Part shown: positions 16,406 through 25,118 of the stretch, in pieces | Layout: the number at the start of each line of letters is the position of its first letter | How positions within the stretch are numbered: position 1 is the first letter of the stretch | DNA from: Chrysochromulina tobinii | Taxonomy: Eukaryota > Haptophyta > Prymnesiales > Chrysochromulinaceae | Length of the DNA stretch: 25,118 nucleotides | NCBI GenBank assembly: GCA_001275005.1 | Contig: JWZX01002011.1 | Span: forward strand, 1-25,118 | Reading direction: 5' to 3' | Translations under genes and position numbers: made by a program | The notes under the pieces: generated by a model | What the model saw: only the letters and a program-made list of their open reading frames with translations | The model's database searches: none | What the model was told of the DNA's origin: nothing

Positions 16406-17215
16406 CGGAGACCGGACGGGGAGCGAGGCCAGAGCAAAGAGAAAGAAAGCAGACTCCGCACTGAACCCACGATGTAACGTCTTTTCATGCATGCATGCAG
16501 TTGTTTCCCAAACTTCGTGCGACGCTGGCGTCAAAGTCGCGGACCATTCGGGGGGCATTCGTACTTTTTCTTAGGGGGGGTGCGCAGGAGGGTCGAGTGG
16601 GAATGCCGAGCGGGAATATCGTCTGTTTGTATCTGTTTGTGCGCCCCTAAGACACAGACGACGACACGAAGACATGTATGAATTACGTTCTGTACGTAAC
16701 CTCGTAACGAGTAAACGACCCGACACCGCGACACGGCTGACACGAGAAAACAATTGATGTTGACGTTCTAGGCACGTGAGGAGAAAATGTTTGTTTGATC
16801 ATCTTAACTGTCAGGCACAGAGGCTACGAATAGTCTTCTGGGACAGCCCTAGCTGACCTCTTGTCTCCACGTTCCCTGAAGCGCTCCCTGAAGCGCCATA
16901 GTACGTATGCCTGTCAACCTCTCAAACATCCCATGCTTGCATGCAATACATGTAACAAGAATCAATCGCACAACCGGGGGCCGAAGGCCAGGTCGGCCAT
17001 CACCTTCCAGCTTATCAGCAACATCCCAGGCGACAACCAACCGCGCCGCCGCTCGGAACCGCACGGGACCCTGCTGGTCACAGCGCTGAACAGCGCCCCA
17101 GTTATCTTTTACCCGACCGACACGTTCGCGTGACTCGAACCTCGATTCTTTTCCGCGACGGCAATTATGCATGCAAGTATAGATAGTCGCTTATCCGCTA
17201 GTCTATATTCACATT

Positions 17216-17288
17216 GTCGGTATAGTGGAGTGGTTAGTGACGGTACTGTAAACGTACGCGCACGCGGTTCGAGTCCCAGGGAGGAACA
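17216..17288 (+). ncRNA. tRNA-like element with intact Pol III A and B boxes (degenerate tRNA or SINE head)
   Basis: TAGTGGAGTGG (17223-17233) fits the A-box consensus and GGTTCGAGTCC (17266-17276) fits the B-box consensus exactly; they start 43 nt apart, the normal tRNA spacing. A 4-bp anticodon-like stem around TGTAAAC is visible. However, the acceptor and T stems do not pair well at canonical positions, so a functional tRNA is unlikely. A tRNA pseudogene or the head of a tRNA-derived SINE fits better. Confidence 0.45.
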
Positions 17289-17467
17289 ATTGGGATTAAC
17301 CAGCCAACAACCCTTACCGGCAGTTGTGCCGGAATGCCGCCGTCGGTGCAGGCGGCCAAACCGGGACTGAGGCGTGGCGCCGTCAACGGCCAACGCTAAA
17401 TAACCAGGCCTAGGAGCGAGATGCTCGGCCTGCAGACCCCGGCCCGTGAATTCATAGGCCGCCGCGT

Positions 17468-17485
17468 CCCCCCCGCCCCCCCCCC
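17468..17485 (+). repeat. Poly-C tract (C7 G C10)
   Basis: Two cytosine runs separated by one G. The complementary strand is G-rich enough to form a G-quadruplex. Confidence 0.8.
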
Positions 17486-17820
17486 GCCGGTGCGCGGTGG
17501 CGTCACGAGGCCTCTCACTAACGTGCGTTACTAATCTTGTAGGCCGTTACAGATCGGTCCCATGGAGGCCACAGCGACAGGCGCGTCGCCCTGCAGCCCC
17601 AGGAAGCGAATGACAGGATGCGCAGCTGAGGCCCTGAGCGCGTTTTGTGAAACACGTCTGCACTTCGTGCACTGAGCTTAACACTGCGAGCTCGTGTACT
17701 TACTACTGAACGACTACGTCGGAAGTACCAGAGCTGTGTACCTGCCCAACCAACAAGCCAGCAAGATGCGCCGGCCACCATGTGTCATTTAAATCCACGC
17801 TCGCGTCGATACCATGCGTC

Positions 17821-18168
17821 TCAGCTCGGCCTGGTATCGAGGCCCAGGACTCTTTGCACCTGTCGGGCACAGGATGAGACTCGCACGAGGCATAGGTCGT
17901 GCAGAGACAGCGTACATGGCAGCGCCAGGTTGTTGCGACGCCTTGGGCTCACCTTTTCGTTGTGTTGCCATGGCAGCCGCTTGCGGCTGTGCAAAATGTA
18001 TGTGAAGTAGGCCGTCGCGCCAAACAAGCCGAACGTCATGATCTTGATTGTCCATCCGCCGCCACCGACCTGTTGTTGATAGCGCTGCAGCTCCTCGAGC
18101 TTGTAGTTCTTGGGAGTGGTGAGGTGCGCCCACTTGGGATCGTTCTTGGGTGTTTTCTTCGTCGACAT
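17821..18168 (-). CDS. Very small single-pass membrane protein
   Basis: Family not recognised. Exon 1 (18168-17953) begins MSTKKTPKNDPKWAHLTTPK, continues NYKLEELQRYQQQVGGGG and has one membrane helix (WTIKIMTFGLFGATAYFTYI) followed by HSRKRLPWQHNEK. It ends at a consensus AAAAG/GTGAGC donor. Exon 2 (17859-17821) adds VQRVLGLDTRPS and a stop, giving 84 residues. The 93-nt intron 17860-17952 has no stop and is a multiple of three, so retention would insert 31 residues without breaking the frame. Size and layout (soluble N-terminus, one helix, basic flank) resemble small mitochondrial or ER membrane subunits, which is inference only. The upstream in-frame extension to 18324 is treated as 5' untranslated sequence. 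Confidence 0.6.
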   Translation of the reverse strand: MSTKKTPKNDPKWAHLTTPKNYKLEELQRYQQQVGGGGWTIKIMTFGLFGATAYFTYILHSRKRLPWQHNEKVSPRRRNNLALPCTLSLHDLCLVRVSSCARQVQRVLGLDTRPS

Positions 18169-18707
18169 GCTCGCCGCAGACTGCGCGGCGGACGGAGCCG
18201 TAAGAAGCCGCGTGACGAAGAGAGCTTTCGTGAACGTGAACACGACAGGACAAAATTTTCGGACTGTTAAATTAAGGGCCCGCTCAGGATGTAAGAAATC
18301 ACACGGATACACATTCAAATTCACACATAAACGTTAACACCACCGCGGGTTCATTGTACCGCAGCCGGGCTGGCGGTTTAATCCAAGAGGTTGACATGCC
18401 CATGGTGAGCTTGTCGTGTGCAAGATTCGTTTCAGTCACAAAAAAAAGTAAAGTTACTTGGCCCCTAGAAACACTTTATATAACTAGCAATTTAACCACC
18501 CCTCGGAAGATGAAGTGTGCTCACAAAATCACAAGACACACCGCGGCCACCGTGTATGATGGCTCATGGGTGCACTTGCATCGTGTAAGTTCCATGGAAC
18601 TTCCATCGTGAAGCTTCTCACAAAAAACGCCTAAACGGGCCTTACTTGCTCCATAAGGAGCCTTTGCAAGACGGTGCGAATGCAAAAACCTTTGCAAGAC
18701 GGTGCGA
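18169..18707 (+). other. Divergent intergenic region, AT-richer than surroundings
   Basis: Lies between the minus-strand gene ending its 5' side at 18168 and the plus-strand gene at 18708, so it should contain both promoters. It is locally AT-rich (A-run at about 18440, TTTATATAA at about 18475). It includes a perfect 16-bp palindrome, AAGTTCCATGGAACTT (18587-18602), and ends in a 28-bp direct repeat. No coding sequence is supported. Confidence 0.5.
18587..18602. promoter_or_regulatory. Perfect 16-bp palindrome AAGTTCCATGGAACTT
   Basis: A self-complementary 16-mer about 105 bp upstream of the start codon at 18708. Its form suits a dimeric DNA-binding protein; that role is inferred. Confidence 0.4.
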
Positions 18708-18711
18708 ATGC
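18661..18711 (+). repeat. Direct repeat of 23 bp with 28-bp period at the start codon
   Basis: CCTTTGCAAGACGGTGCGAA plus TGC occurs at 18661-18683 and again at 18689-18711, separated by AAAAA. Each copy contains GCGAATG, so there are two ATGs 28 bp apart in different frames; the downstream one (18708) opens the long frame. Confidence 0.9.
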
Positions 18712-19637
18712 CGCCTCACGACCCCGAGCAGCAGCAGCCGCCGTCGCGGCAGGAGCGCCTGCGCACCCAATGGGGCCGCTTCTCGGTGCGCCGGCGCTTC
18801 TCCTCAAGCCGTTCAGCGGGTGTAAGGGAGGCGAGTGGAGCGGGGAGCCCGGTAAGGGAGGCCGTCGCCGCGTTTGAGCGGCGGTTCTCCTCGAGCCGTT
18901 CAGCGGGTGTAAGGGAGGCGAGTGGAGCGGGGAGCCCGGTAAGGGAGGCCGTCGCCGCGTTTGAGGCCGTCTCCGCCGCCGCCAGGACGGCGCACGAGGA
19001 AAAGCGCTCCCAGTCGGTGAGCTATGCTCAGCCGAGGCGTGAGCTGGCGACATCCCACGGGGAGCTGGCGAGGGCGGAGCGCTTCCGGGCGCACGAGGCT
19101 CGCGACTGCCCAAGCTCGACAGCCGCCCAGCCGGCTCTCGACTTCTTGCCAACGACGCCGACGGGCACCTCGTCTTCACCCTCTGACAGCGCCGCCAGCG
19201 CCGCCATGCCGGAGCTGCAACTCAACCGGAGCTACTCCTGCAGCTCGTCGCTAGGAGAGTCGGATGAGGAAGCGAGCGCTCCACCACCGCCGCCGCCGCG
19301 CCGGAATAGCTTTGTGGGTGGTCTGATGAACCCAGAGCCGCCGCCGCCTCCGCCACGCCGAGCCCGCTCGCCAACGCTGGATTCGGCCACGCTAAGCTCG
19401 GCCATGCTTGGGTTCGCCGTGAAGCAGCCGTCGAGCGAGACTGCCCCAAACCCTCTGGATGAGGCTCTCGCTCGATGTGCCGCCCTGGAGGCGGAGTTGC
19501 AGGTGCAGCGCGCGGTGGCGGCGCAGGCATGCGAGCGCGCCGGCCGTCTCGAGGCCCTATTGCTCGCCGTCCAACGCCTCGTCGCGATGCCCGAGATCGC
19601 GCCTTTACCGGCCTGTGTGAGCGATCGAGGATCGTGA
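18708..19637 (+). CDS. Orphan protein with duplicated Ser/Arg-rich module and C-terminal coiled coil
   Basis: A single frame of 309 residues; family unknown. After a basic N-terminus (RQERLRTQWGRFSVR) a 29-residue module, RRFSSSRSAGVREASGAGSP plus VREAVAAFE, occurs twice back to back (residues 29-86). RRFSSS and AGSPVRE look like basophilic and proline-directed phosphorylation sites. A Ser/Pro-rich, disordered middle follows with two proline runs, each ending in RR (PPPPPPRRNSF, PPPPPPRRARS), possible SH3/profilin or phosphosites. Residues about 248-295 (LDEALARCAALEAELQVQ...) form a likely coiled coil. The start at 18708 is the first ATG in frame. Each 87-bp copy also contains GTAAGG and TTCAG, so a cryptic 52-nt intron is conceivable and would shift frame. 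Confidence 0.6.
   Translation: MPPHDPEQQQPPSRQERLRTQWGRFSVRRRFSSSRSAGVREASGAGSPVREAVAAFERRFSSSRSAGVREASGAGSPVREAVAAFEAVSAAARTAHEEKRSQSVSYAQPRRELATSHGELARAERFRAHEARDCPSSTAAQPALDFLPTTPTGTSSSPSDSAASAAMPELQLNRSYSCSSSLGESDEEASAPPPPPPRRNSFVGGLMNPEPPPPPPRRARSPTLDSATLSSAMLGFAVKQPSSETAPNPLDEALARCAALEAELQVQRAVAAQACERAGRLEALLLAVQRLVAMPEIAPLPACVSDRGS
18792..18965 (+). repeat. In-frame tandem duplication, two 87-bp copies
   Basis: Copies at 18792-18878 and 18879-18965 differ at only a few bases near their 5' ends and encode the same 29 residues. The unit is a multiple of three, so the frame is preserved. Confidence 0.93.
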
Positions 19638-19865
19638 AAAGTTCTATGTGAAATAGTGTAATGCCGTTCGTGGCACGTTGGAAAAGTACTATTCACTACG
19701 TACGTGGGTCACTGCGCGCTCGGATGATCGATAGAACCGTCTCGACCGGACAGTATGCTGTATCCTGTGCGTTCAAACGATGAAACGTATATCGTACGTG
19801 CGATGAATATCCTCGCGCCAGTGCGCGGAAAAGATCTCTCGCCGCGCTCAGCAAGCTCGCGCCTT

Positions 19866-19901
<36 letters not shown>

Positions 19902-20078
19902 ATTCTCACTATCTGCACGGCCTGCCCGCCTACACACGCCGCCATATCTCGCTCTCTGCTGCAACAGCGCCCACTGCCGACACCGTCACTCACACTCGTG
20001 CAGTCCCCCGCTGCCCCCCACCCTCGCCATCCCGCGCCCGTCGCCGTCGCCGTCGCCGTTGCCATGAACGCGGCGTGC
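19638..20078 (+). other. Region between convergent genes with (CT)n microsatellite
   Basis: Lies between the 3' ends of the orphan gene and the SNF2 gene. It contains a pure (CT)15 run and, near 20040-20063, about four GTCGCC hexamers. No independent coding sequence is supported; the long plus-strand frame here runs into the antisense of the SNF2 gene. Confidence 0.5.
19867..19897 (+). repeat. (CT)15 microsatellite
   Basis: Thirty-one bases of uninterrupted CT dinucleotide, a likely polymorphic marker. Confidence 0.95.
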
Positions 20079-23000
20079 TCAGGACTTCTTGGCGCCAGGC
20101 GAGCGCCCAGGGCTGGAGCGCGGCGCGGACGAGGGTGCCGACGTGGTGCCGGCGGCCGTGGCAGCCGCGGTAGTGGCGGCGCAGGCGGCCATGGCGGCGA
20201 CAGCGGCAGCGCCTCCCTCCTCGAGGAGCTCGAGGTTGTCCGGCTTCATGCTGACTGTCTCGAGGCTGTTCAGGACCTTGCGGCGGCCGCCGCGGCCGCG
20301 GCTGCTGCTGCTGCGATGGCGGTAGCTGTGGCTTCACTCGCTCCGGCGGCCTTGGCGGCTGCCACTGCGGCAGCAAGGTTAGAGTATGGGGTCAGGCCCG
20401 GCACCCACGGCGCCAAGCCGAGTGTGGGAGGCGGGCGGTAGGGAGCGGGCGCCGGACGCGGCGTGTGCAACTCCATGATCTTCCCCCCTTGGAGCCGGTA
20501 GCCGGGTCGGAGTGGCGGTGCGGTGACCAGGAATCCCGGGTCGCCCGCGGTTGAGACCTTTCCAGGCTTGGACACGTCGCGCTCGTCGATGTAGAGGGCG
20601 ATCTCGGAGGGCAGGGCGAGGAAGAGGGCGATTGTGGGCGCGAGGCTCTTTCTCCCCAGGCCCGTGCCACACGGCTTGAGGATTTCGACTGCTGTCTGCT
20701 GCTGGTGCTGTTTCCTGAGGCGCTGGACGCCAAGCAGAGTGCCCAGCTGCACGAGCAACGGAGTCTTCTCCGCCTCGAGGGCACGAACGATCCGAAGGTA
20801 GAGGGAGGCCGCTGCCTCCTCCCGACGTGTGCGATCCGCCGCCGCCGCCGCCGCCCCCGCCGAGGAGGAGGAGGCAGCGGCAGCGGCGGGCGGCGGCGGC
20901 GCTGCACCGCCCCCCTCCCAACGCCCAAGGGTCGCGACGAGCTGTGTGCGGTACTCGTCATTGTCCTTGACGTTCGACTGGTACAGATCGGTCTCAAACA
21001 GCAGATCATGCAGATAGTCAAGGGTCGATGTGTACGTGCCCGTGCTCGTCCGGCCATCGACATAATCGGCTCGGCCTCGAGCACGCAACATCCAGCCGGG
21101 CGACGCCGTTTCCAGCTTCGTCAGGCCGCCGCGTCCGAGGAGTGCGCGGATGGCGGTCGCAACGCCCGGGGTGGCCTGCTCGAGGCGCTGTAGGTCCGAA
21201 CGCGCTTCGGCTGCCGCGGCCTCCGCCGTGGCCGCCGCCTGTGCGGCCGCACCTACCTTGATCTTCTTCTTCTTGGCAATGGCGGTCGTGTCGATGCCGG
21301 TGGCGCCCAGAATGGCCGCGGCCGACGCCGAGGCCTCGCCGCAGTCGAAGCCGAGCGCCGTGGCGAGCGCGACGCACTCGGTCGAGTGAAGGACGTAGCA
21401 ACCCTGTTGGGGGTGGCGGCAGCCGAGTGCCTGGTAGCGCGGGTTCTCCCCCATCAGGATAGCGTCCGGCGGCAGGTGGTCCTCGCAAAAGGCCGACGGG
21501 CATACCGAGCACCGGAACAGGAGTCCACCCACATGCTGCGCCTTGCGCCCGCACACAGAGCACGAGTGATGAGGGCAGCCCCAGGTGCCAAATCCGGTCG
21601 CATCTTCCTCCTTCATGCCCACGCATGCAAGGTGGAAGGCCGCCGGGCACAGGTCGCAGCCGCGCAACCCACCGCCCAGTCCAGTAGCGCGCGCCTTGTC
21701 GGCTGGCTCGCCCGCGGTGGGCGCGCACGCCTTGGCCTTGCCGCTCATGGCCTTGACCTTGCCGCCCATCGCCTTGGGCCCTTGCCAGCAAGCCAGGCAG
21801 CGCTGCTCGTGCGCAAAGTCGCGTCCGGCGCGCTGGCGGCCCGATGGAGCTTCGGCCACGCGCCCACGGCCGGCCACCGTGTTGGGCATATCCTCGCCCA
21901 TCTCGTAGTCGTTCTCGCGCAGCACGCTCACCTCGCCCACGCCCGCCACCTTGACGGTTGACAGGCGCGACTTTTTGATGCGCTTCGAGCTAGCGAGCGC
22001 CTCCCATGCCTGCTGGATGTCGGTGAACGTGCCGCCGCCCAGCATGCCGCCCAGGCTGTCTACGTCGCCCACCTTGTCCGCACCTTTGGCGCCGCTGCCA
22101 CCGCCGAGCTCGGCGCCGCCAACGGTAGTCCCCTGGAGCGTGCGCAGGTCGAGCATCGTAGCTGACGCGTCGAAGCTGGCGGCGGTGTGCTGCATGCCGC
22201 CCACGAGGCCGCCCACGCTATCCGCCTCGGTGCGCGTGCGGTCGATGATCGCGTCGAGCTCCGCATCCGTCGGCGGCTGCCCTGCCTCGGTGCTGAAGCA
22301 GCACGAGGCGCCAAAGCGGAGCATCTGCATCATCTCGGACGCATCGAGCTCCTCGTCCGCGGCGGACGTGTCCTCTTCGGCGGCCGCCCCGCCCTCCCCG
22401 CCTCCAAGGGCCTCGCTTGACTCGCGGTTGACCATCTTGTCCAGGTAGAGCTTCTTCTCGGCGCGCTGGACGATGCGCTCCTCGACAGTGCCGGCTGTGA
22501 CGAGCCGGTACAGATGCACCACCTTCTTCTGGCCGATCCGGTGCACGCGCGCCATCGCCTGCAAGTCCACCTGTGGGTTCCAATCCGAGTCGAAGAGGAT
22601 GCATGTGTCAGCAGTCTGGCAGTTGATCCCGAGGCCGCCCGCGCGCGTGGACATGAGGAAGACGAAGCGCGTCGAGCCGGGCATGTTGAACGCGTTGATG
22701 TCGACGGTGCGCTGCACGCGGTTGGTGGAGCCGTCGAGGCGGCAGTACTTGTACTGACGATGCTGAAGGAGCTCTTCGAGCAGGTCGAGTGTGGACGTGA
22801 ACTGCGAGAAGAGCACGACGCGATGGCCGCCCGCGAAGAGCTTCGCGAGCAGCCTGTCGAGCAGTGCAAACTTGCCCGAGCCCTCGATGAGCTGGGGCAT
22901 GTACTCTTCGTGCGCGCTCGGCTCGGCGCTTGGGAAGAGGAACGGGTGATTGCAGCACTTGCGCAGCTGCATGAGGAGGGACTGGAGGCGCTTCCAGTCG

Positions 23001-24798
23001 GCGCCCGCGGCGGAGGCCTCTCCCACGTACGAGGTCTCGAGGTCGCGGAGGAGGGACGACTCGCGCAGCAGCAGCCGCTTGTACCAGAAGAGCTGCCATC
23101 CCGAAGGCACGCGCACAAGCAGAGAGGTCAGCAGGGAGGTCAGCAGAGAGGTCAGCAGAGAGGTCATCAGAGCAGAGAGGTCATCAGAGAGGTCATCAGA
23201 GAGGCCAGCAGAGAGGCCATCAGAGAGGCCATCGGAGCGGCCATCAGAGCGGCCATTGGAGGCCATTCGAGAGGCACATGGCGCACCTGCATCTCGCTCA
23301 GCGGGCATCTGATCGAGGTCTCGAGCTTGGGTGGGAGCGTCTCCACCTCCACCATCGTGCGTCGCAGCATGAAGGGACGCAGTAGTTTGGAGGCGGCGGC
23401 GAGCTGCGCGTTGTCGACGACGGAGGTGCCGGCAGATTTCATCTCGAAGGCGGAGTCGAAGGCGTCCGACGAGGCGAAGACGTCCGGGTAGAGGAAGTGG
23501 AGGAGCGCCCACAGCTCATGCAGATTGTTCTGCAAGGGCGTGCCCGTGAGCAGCAGCGCGTGCGCGAAGTGGAAGCGGCGCACGGCCTGGCTGATGAGCG
23601 AGGACTCGTTTTTGAGCACGTGTCCTTCGTCCACCACGAGGTAGCGCCACCACGAGCGCGCGGCGAGCTGGTTGTGCACGTTCGGGCTCTTGGCCATCTC
23701 GTACGTGGTCACCACCACGTCGAAATCATGAGTGCCAGCGTTGAGGGCACCCACGAGACGTTTGCGCTCCTCGGGATCGGACGAGTGCAGCTTGATCGCG
23801 TTGAGCGAGGGGCAGAAGCGCTTGAGCTCGGTCATCCAGCTTGAGAGCACCGAGAGCGGGCAGATGACCAAATGCGGTCCACCGATCCCTTTTTCGAACT
23901 TGAGGTGCGCGAGGAATGCGATCGTCTGCAGCGTCTTTCCCAGCCCCATCTCATCGGCAAGGATGGCGTTGACGCCATGCGCGTGCATCGCCGACAGCCA
24001 GCGCAGGCCGCGCAGCTGGTAGTCGCGCATCGGCACGGTGATCTGCGCCGGCTGCGACAGCGACGCGTCCTCCGCAAAGGGTGCACCCGCCGCCGCCCCG
24101 TCGCGTGGCGGCGGGCCGAGCGACGCACCAAAGCGTTCGAGCAGCGGACGATACGGCTCGAGGAACTGGCGGCGTGGCGTGGCGGTGGCCTCGCGCGCCT
24201 GGCGCATCACGCTGTTGCGCTCGAGGCGCTCCCGCTCCTCGTCGCTCACCGCGCGCGCGGCCGGCTTGGCCTTTGGCTTGGGCGCCGCCTTGGGTGCGGG
24301 GCGCTCGTGGTACGCGAACGCCTCGTCGGTCTCGCCCGAGAGCTCGCGGTCCCACACGGAGCCCTCGCCCTCCTCCATCGTGTACATGTTCTGCCGCTTG
24401 ACCGCGTGGCCGTCCACCATGACCGTTGTCGACTTGACCTTGCGCTTGCCGAGCGAGAGCTTCGGTGGTGATGGTGGCGCTGCCGCCGCCGTGTCCGCTT
24501 CCACCTCTGCCTCCGCCTCCTCCTCTGCCGGCCGCGCGCGCTTCTCGCCGGCGGTCACAGGCGTCATGGATGGCGGCGGCGCGTTCGCCGGCAGACGCAG
24601 GTACTCGGGCGGGACGAGCGGCTCCATGTCTCCGTCAGCGTACATGACGTCGCAGCGCCCCTCCGCGTCGGGCAACGAGGCGATCGTGCCAGGGTACCAC
24701 CTCTTGGCGAGGAATAACCCGTGCTTCTGGGCGAGGTAACGCCCTTCACAGGACATCCCGATCTTCCACTCGATGTGGACATTGACGCGCGGCGGCAT
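20079..24798 (-). CDS. SNF2-family (ISWI-like) chromatin remodelling ATPase with Tudor-like and PHD-type domains
   Basis: About 1480 residues in four proposed pieces: exon 1 24798-23287, exon 2 23092-20409, exon 3 20325-20079. The ATPase motor slides or evicts nucleosomes. Residues about 10-70 (KRWYPGTIASLPDAEGRCDV, MYADGDMEP) are Tudor-like. Lobe 1 has DEMGLGKT (282-289), DEGH (390-393; usual DEAH) and LLTGTPLQNN. Lobe 2 has VVLFSQFTSTLDLLEELL, STRAGGLGIN and ARVHRIGQKK. Residues 935-1045 hold Cys/His pairs (CLAC, CDLCPAAFHLAC, CPHHSCSVC, CSVCPSAFCEDH) of PHD/extended-PHD type, the first broken by a 43-residue insertion. No HAND-SANT-SLIDE region is seen. Intron 23093-23286 (CAG/GTGCGC, ATGGCAG) joins SEMQ to LFWYKRLLL in phase 0. 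The 3' end is uncertain: without intron 20326-20408 the frame stops at 20270. An upstream ATG at 24933 would add 45 Arg-rich residues. Confidence 0.88.
23121..23266 (+). repeat. 12-bp minisatellite inside an SNF2 intron
   Basis: About twelve copies of a 12-bp unit drifting from AGAGAGGTCAGC through AGAGAGGTCATC to AGAGCGGCCATC, with one 5-bp interruption (AGAGC at about 23167). The array fills roughly three quarters of the 194-bp intron. It has no stops in several frames, so open frames run through it on both strands, but it lies between well-matched splice sites. Confidence 0.88.
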
Positions 24799-25118
24799 GT
24801 TCGGTCGTGCGTTCGTCGCACTTCGCGGGATCCGACGGAATCGCGCTCGTCGGAGCGCCGCGCGCGCGAAAACACTCCTTCGAAAACAGGGGCGAAGTCG
24901 ACGAGAAATGGTAGGGCTCTCCCGTGTCCCCAATTCCCAGCATCCACAGTAGTGTGGAAGCGCCGCGGCGTAGCGATAACGCGTCGTCGCTTCTAACCGC
25001 GACCGTCCGCGCGGCGACGCGCGACTTTTACATTTGTGCCTTCACGTTGCGGCGCCTTTGCGGTCGTTCATGTGAACATGTGTTCGAGGGTTGGGTCTCA
25101 ACATCTTATCTCGACAGA
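24799..25118 (-). other. Upstream region of the SNF2 gene, to window edge
   Basis: About 320 bp 5' of the chosen start codon, presumably promoter and 5' untranslated region. It includes the alternative in-frame ATG at 24933. No other gene, tRNA or repeat is seen before the edge. Confidence 0.45.

Larger units (their letters stand above)
16406..17820 (+). other. Long region with no recognised protein gene
   Basis: About 1.4 kb upstream of the minus-strand gene at 16405 and downstream of the minus-strand gene at 17821. Reading frames are short and have no family features. It contains a tRNA-like element (17216-17288), one TACATGTA (16947), CATGCATGCATG at about 16488, and an interrupted poly-C tract (17468-17485). 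Confidence 0.5.

Noticed and set aside
17132-17142. GGTTCGAGTCA on the minus strand, B-box-like
   Set aside because: One mismatch to the consensus and no A box about 43 nt upstream.
19755-20441. 228-residue plus-strand frame
   Set aside because: Its Leu-Ser run is the (CT)n microsatellite and its second half is the antisense of the SNF2 C-terminus; no family features.
23121-23266. Regular repeat considered as a CRISPR array
   Set aside because: Units are contiguous 12-mers without spacers, in a eukaryotic intron.
22514-24739. Several plus-strand frames of 200-325 residues
   Set aside because: Antisense to conserved SNF2 helicase motifs; codon bias belongs to the minus strand.

Overview
This is nuclear DNA from a GC-rich unicellular eukaryote, most likely a haptophyte-type alga. 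The main reasons are short spliceosomal introns (about 78-280 bp, GT-AG plus one GC-AG), genes on both strands with no operons, Ala/Gly/Pro-rich coding sequence, and purely eukaryotic families (MINDY deubiquitinase, Polycomb RING protein, heterotrimeric G-alpha, C1D, SNF2 ATPase). The leucine-rich repeats of the GTYTAEGITAIADALRVNGA and PDAILLASDL type are ones I associate with haptophytes; that assignment is from memory and is not proven here.

Layout. 1-1549 (-): MINDY-family deubiquitinase, three exons, 3' end beyond the window. 1808-4141 (-): two-domain glycosyltransferase (GT8 plus a second GT-like domain). 4412-5156 (-): predicted two-exon type I membrane protein with a Cys-rich lumenal part and a coiled coil. 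5157-6016: gene-free, with a cluster of the palindrome TACATGTA. 6017-6733 (+): exported or plastid-targeted orphan. 6734-7105: tandem 42-bp duplication. 7106-9715 (-): SKP1-like domain fused to a leucine-rich-repeat receptor, two exons. 10280-11653 (-): Polycomb group RING finger protein. 11964-13621 (+): G-protein alpha subunit, three exons, divergent from the Polycomb gene. 14121-15284 (+): C1D/Rrp47 exosome cofactor. 15814-16405 (-): small two-exon orphan. 16406-17820: no gene recognised, but one tRNA-like element with A and B boxes. 17821-18168 (-): very small membrane protein whose 93-nt intron is in frame. 18708-19637 (+): orphan with a perfect-period 87-bp internal duplication. 20079-24798 (-): large SNF2/ISWI-like remodeller with a Tudor-like N-terminus and PHD-type fingers; one of its introns is mostly a 12-bp minisatellite.

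Functional themes. Three genes concern ubiquitin (MINDY, SKP1-LRR, PCGF RING) and three concern chromatin or nuclear RNA (PCGF, SNF2, C1D). I see no sign that they are co-regulated, apart from the divergent PCGF/G-alpha promoter. The most unusual items are the single-chain SKP1/F-box-like/LRR architecture, the ubiquitin-interacting-motif insertion inside the MINDY catalytic domain, and the PCGF protein with an extra N-terminal Myb/SANT-like segment. All gene models were spliced by eye from reading frame, splice consensus and protein family knowledge; none is backed by transcripts.
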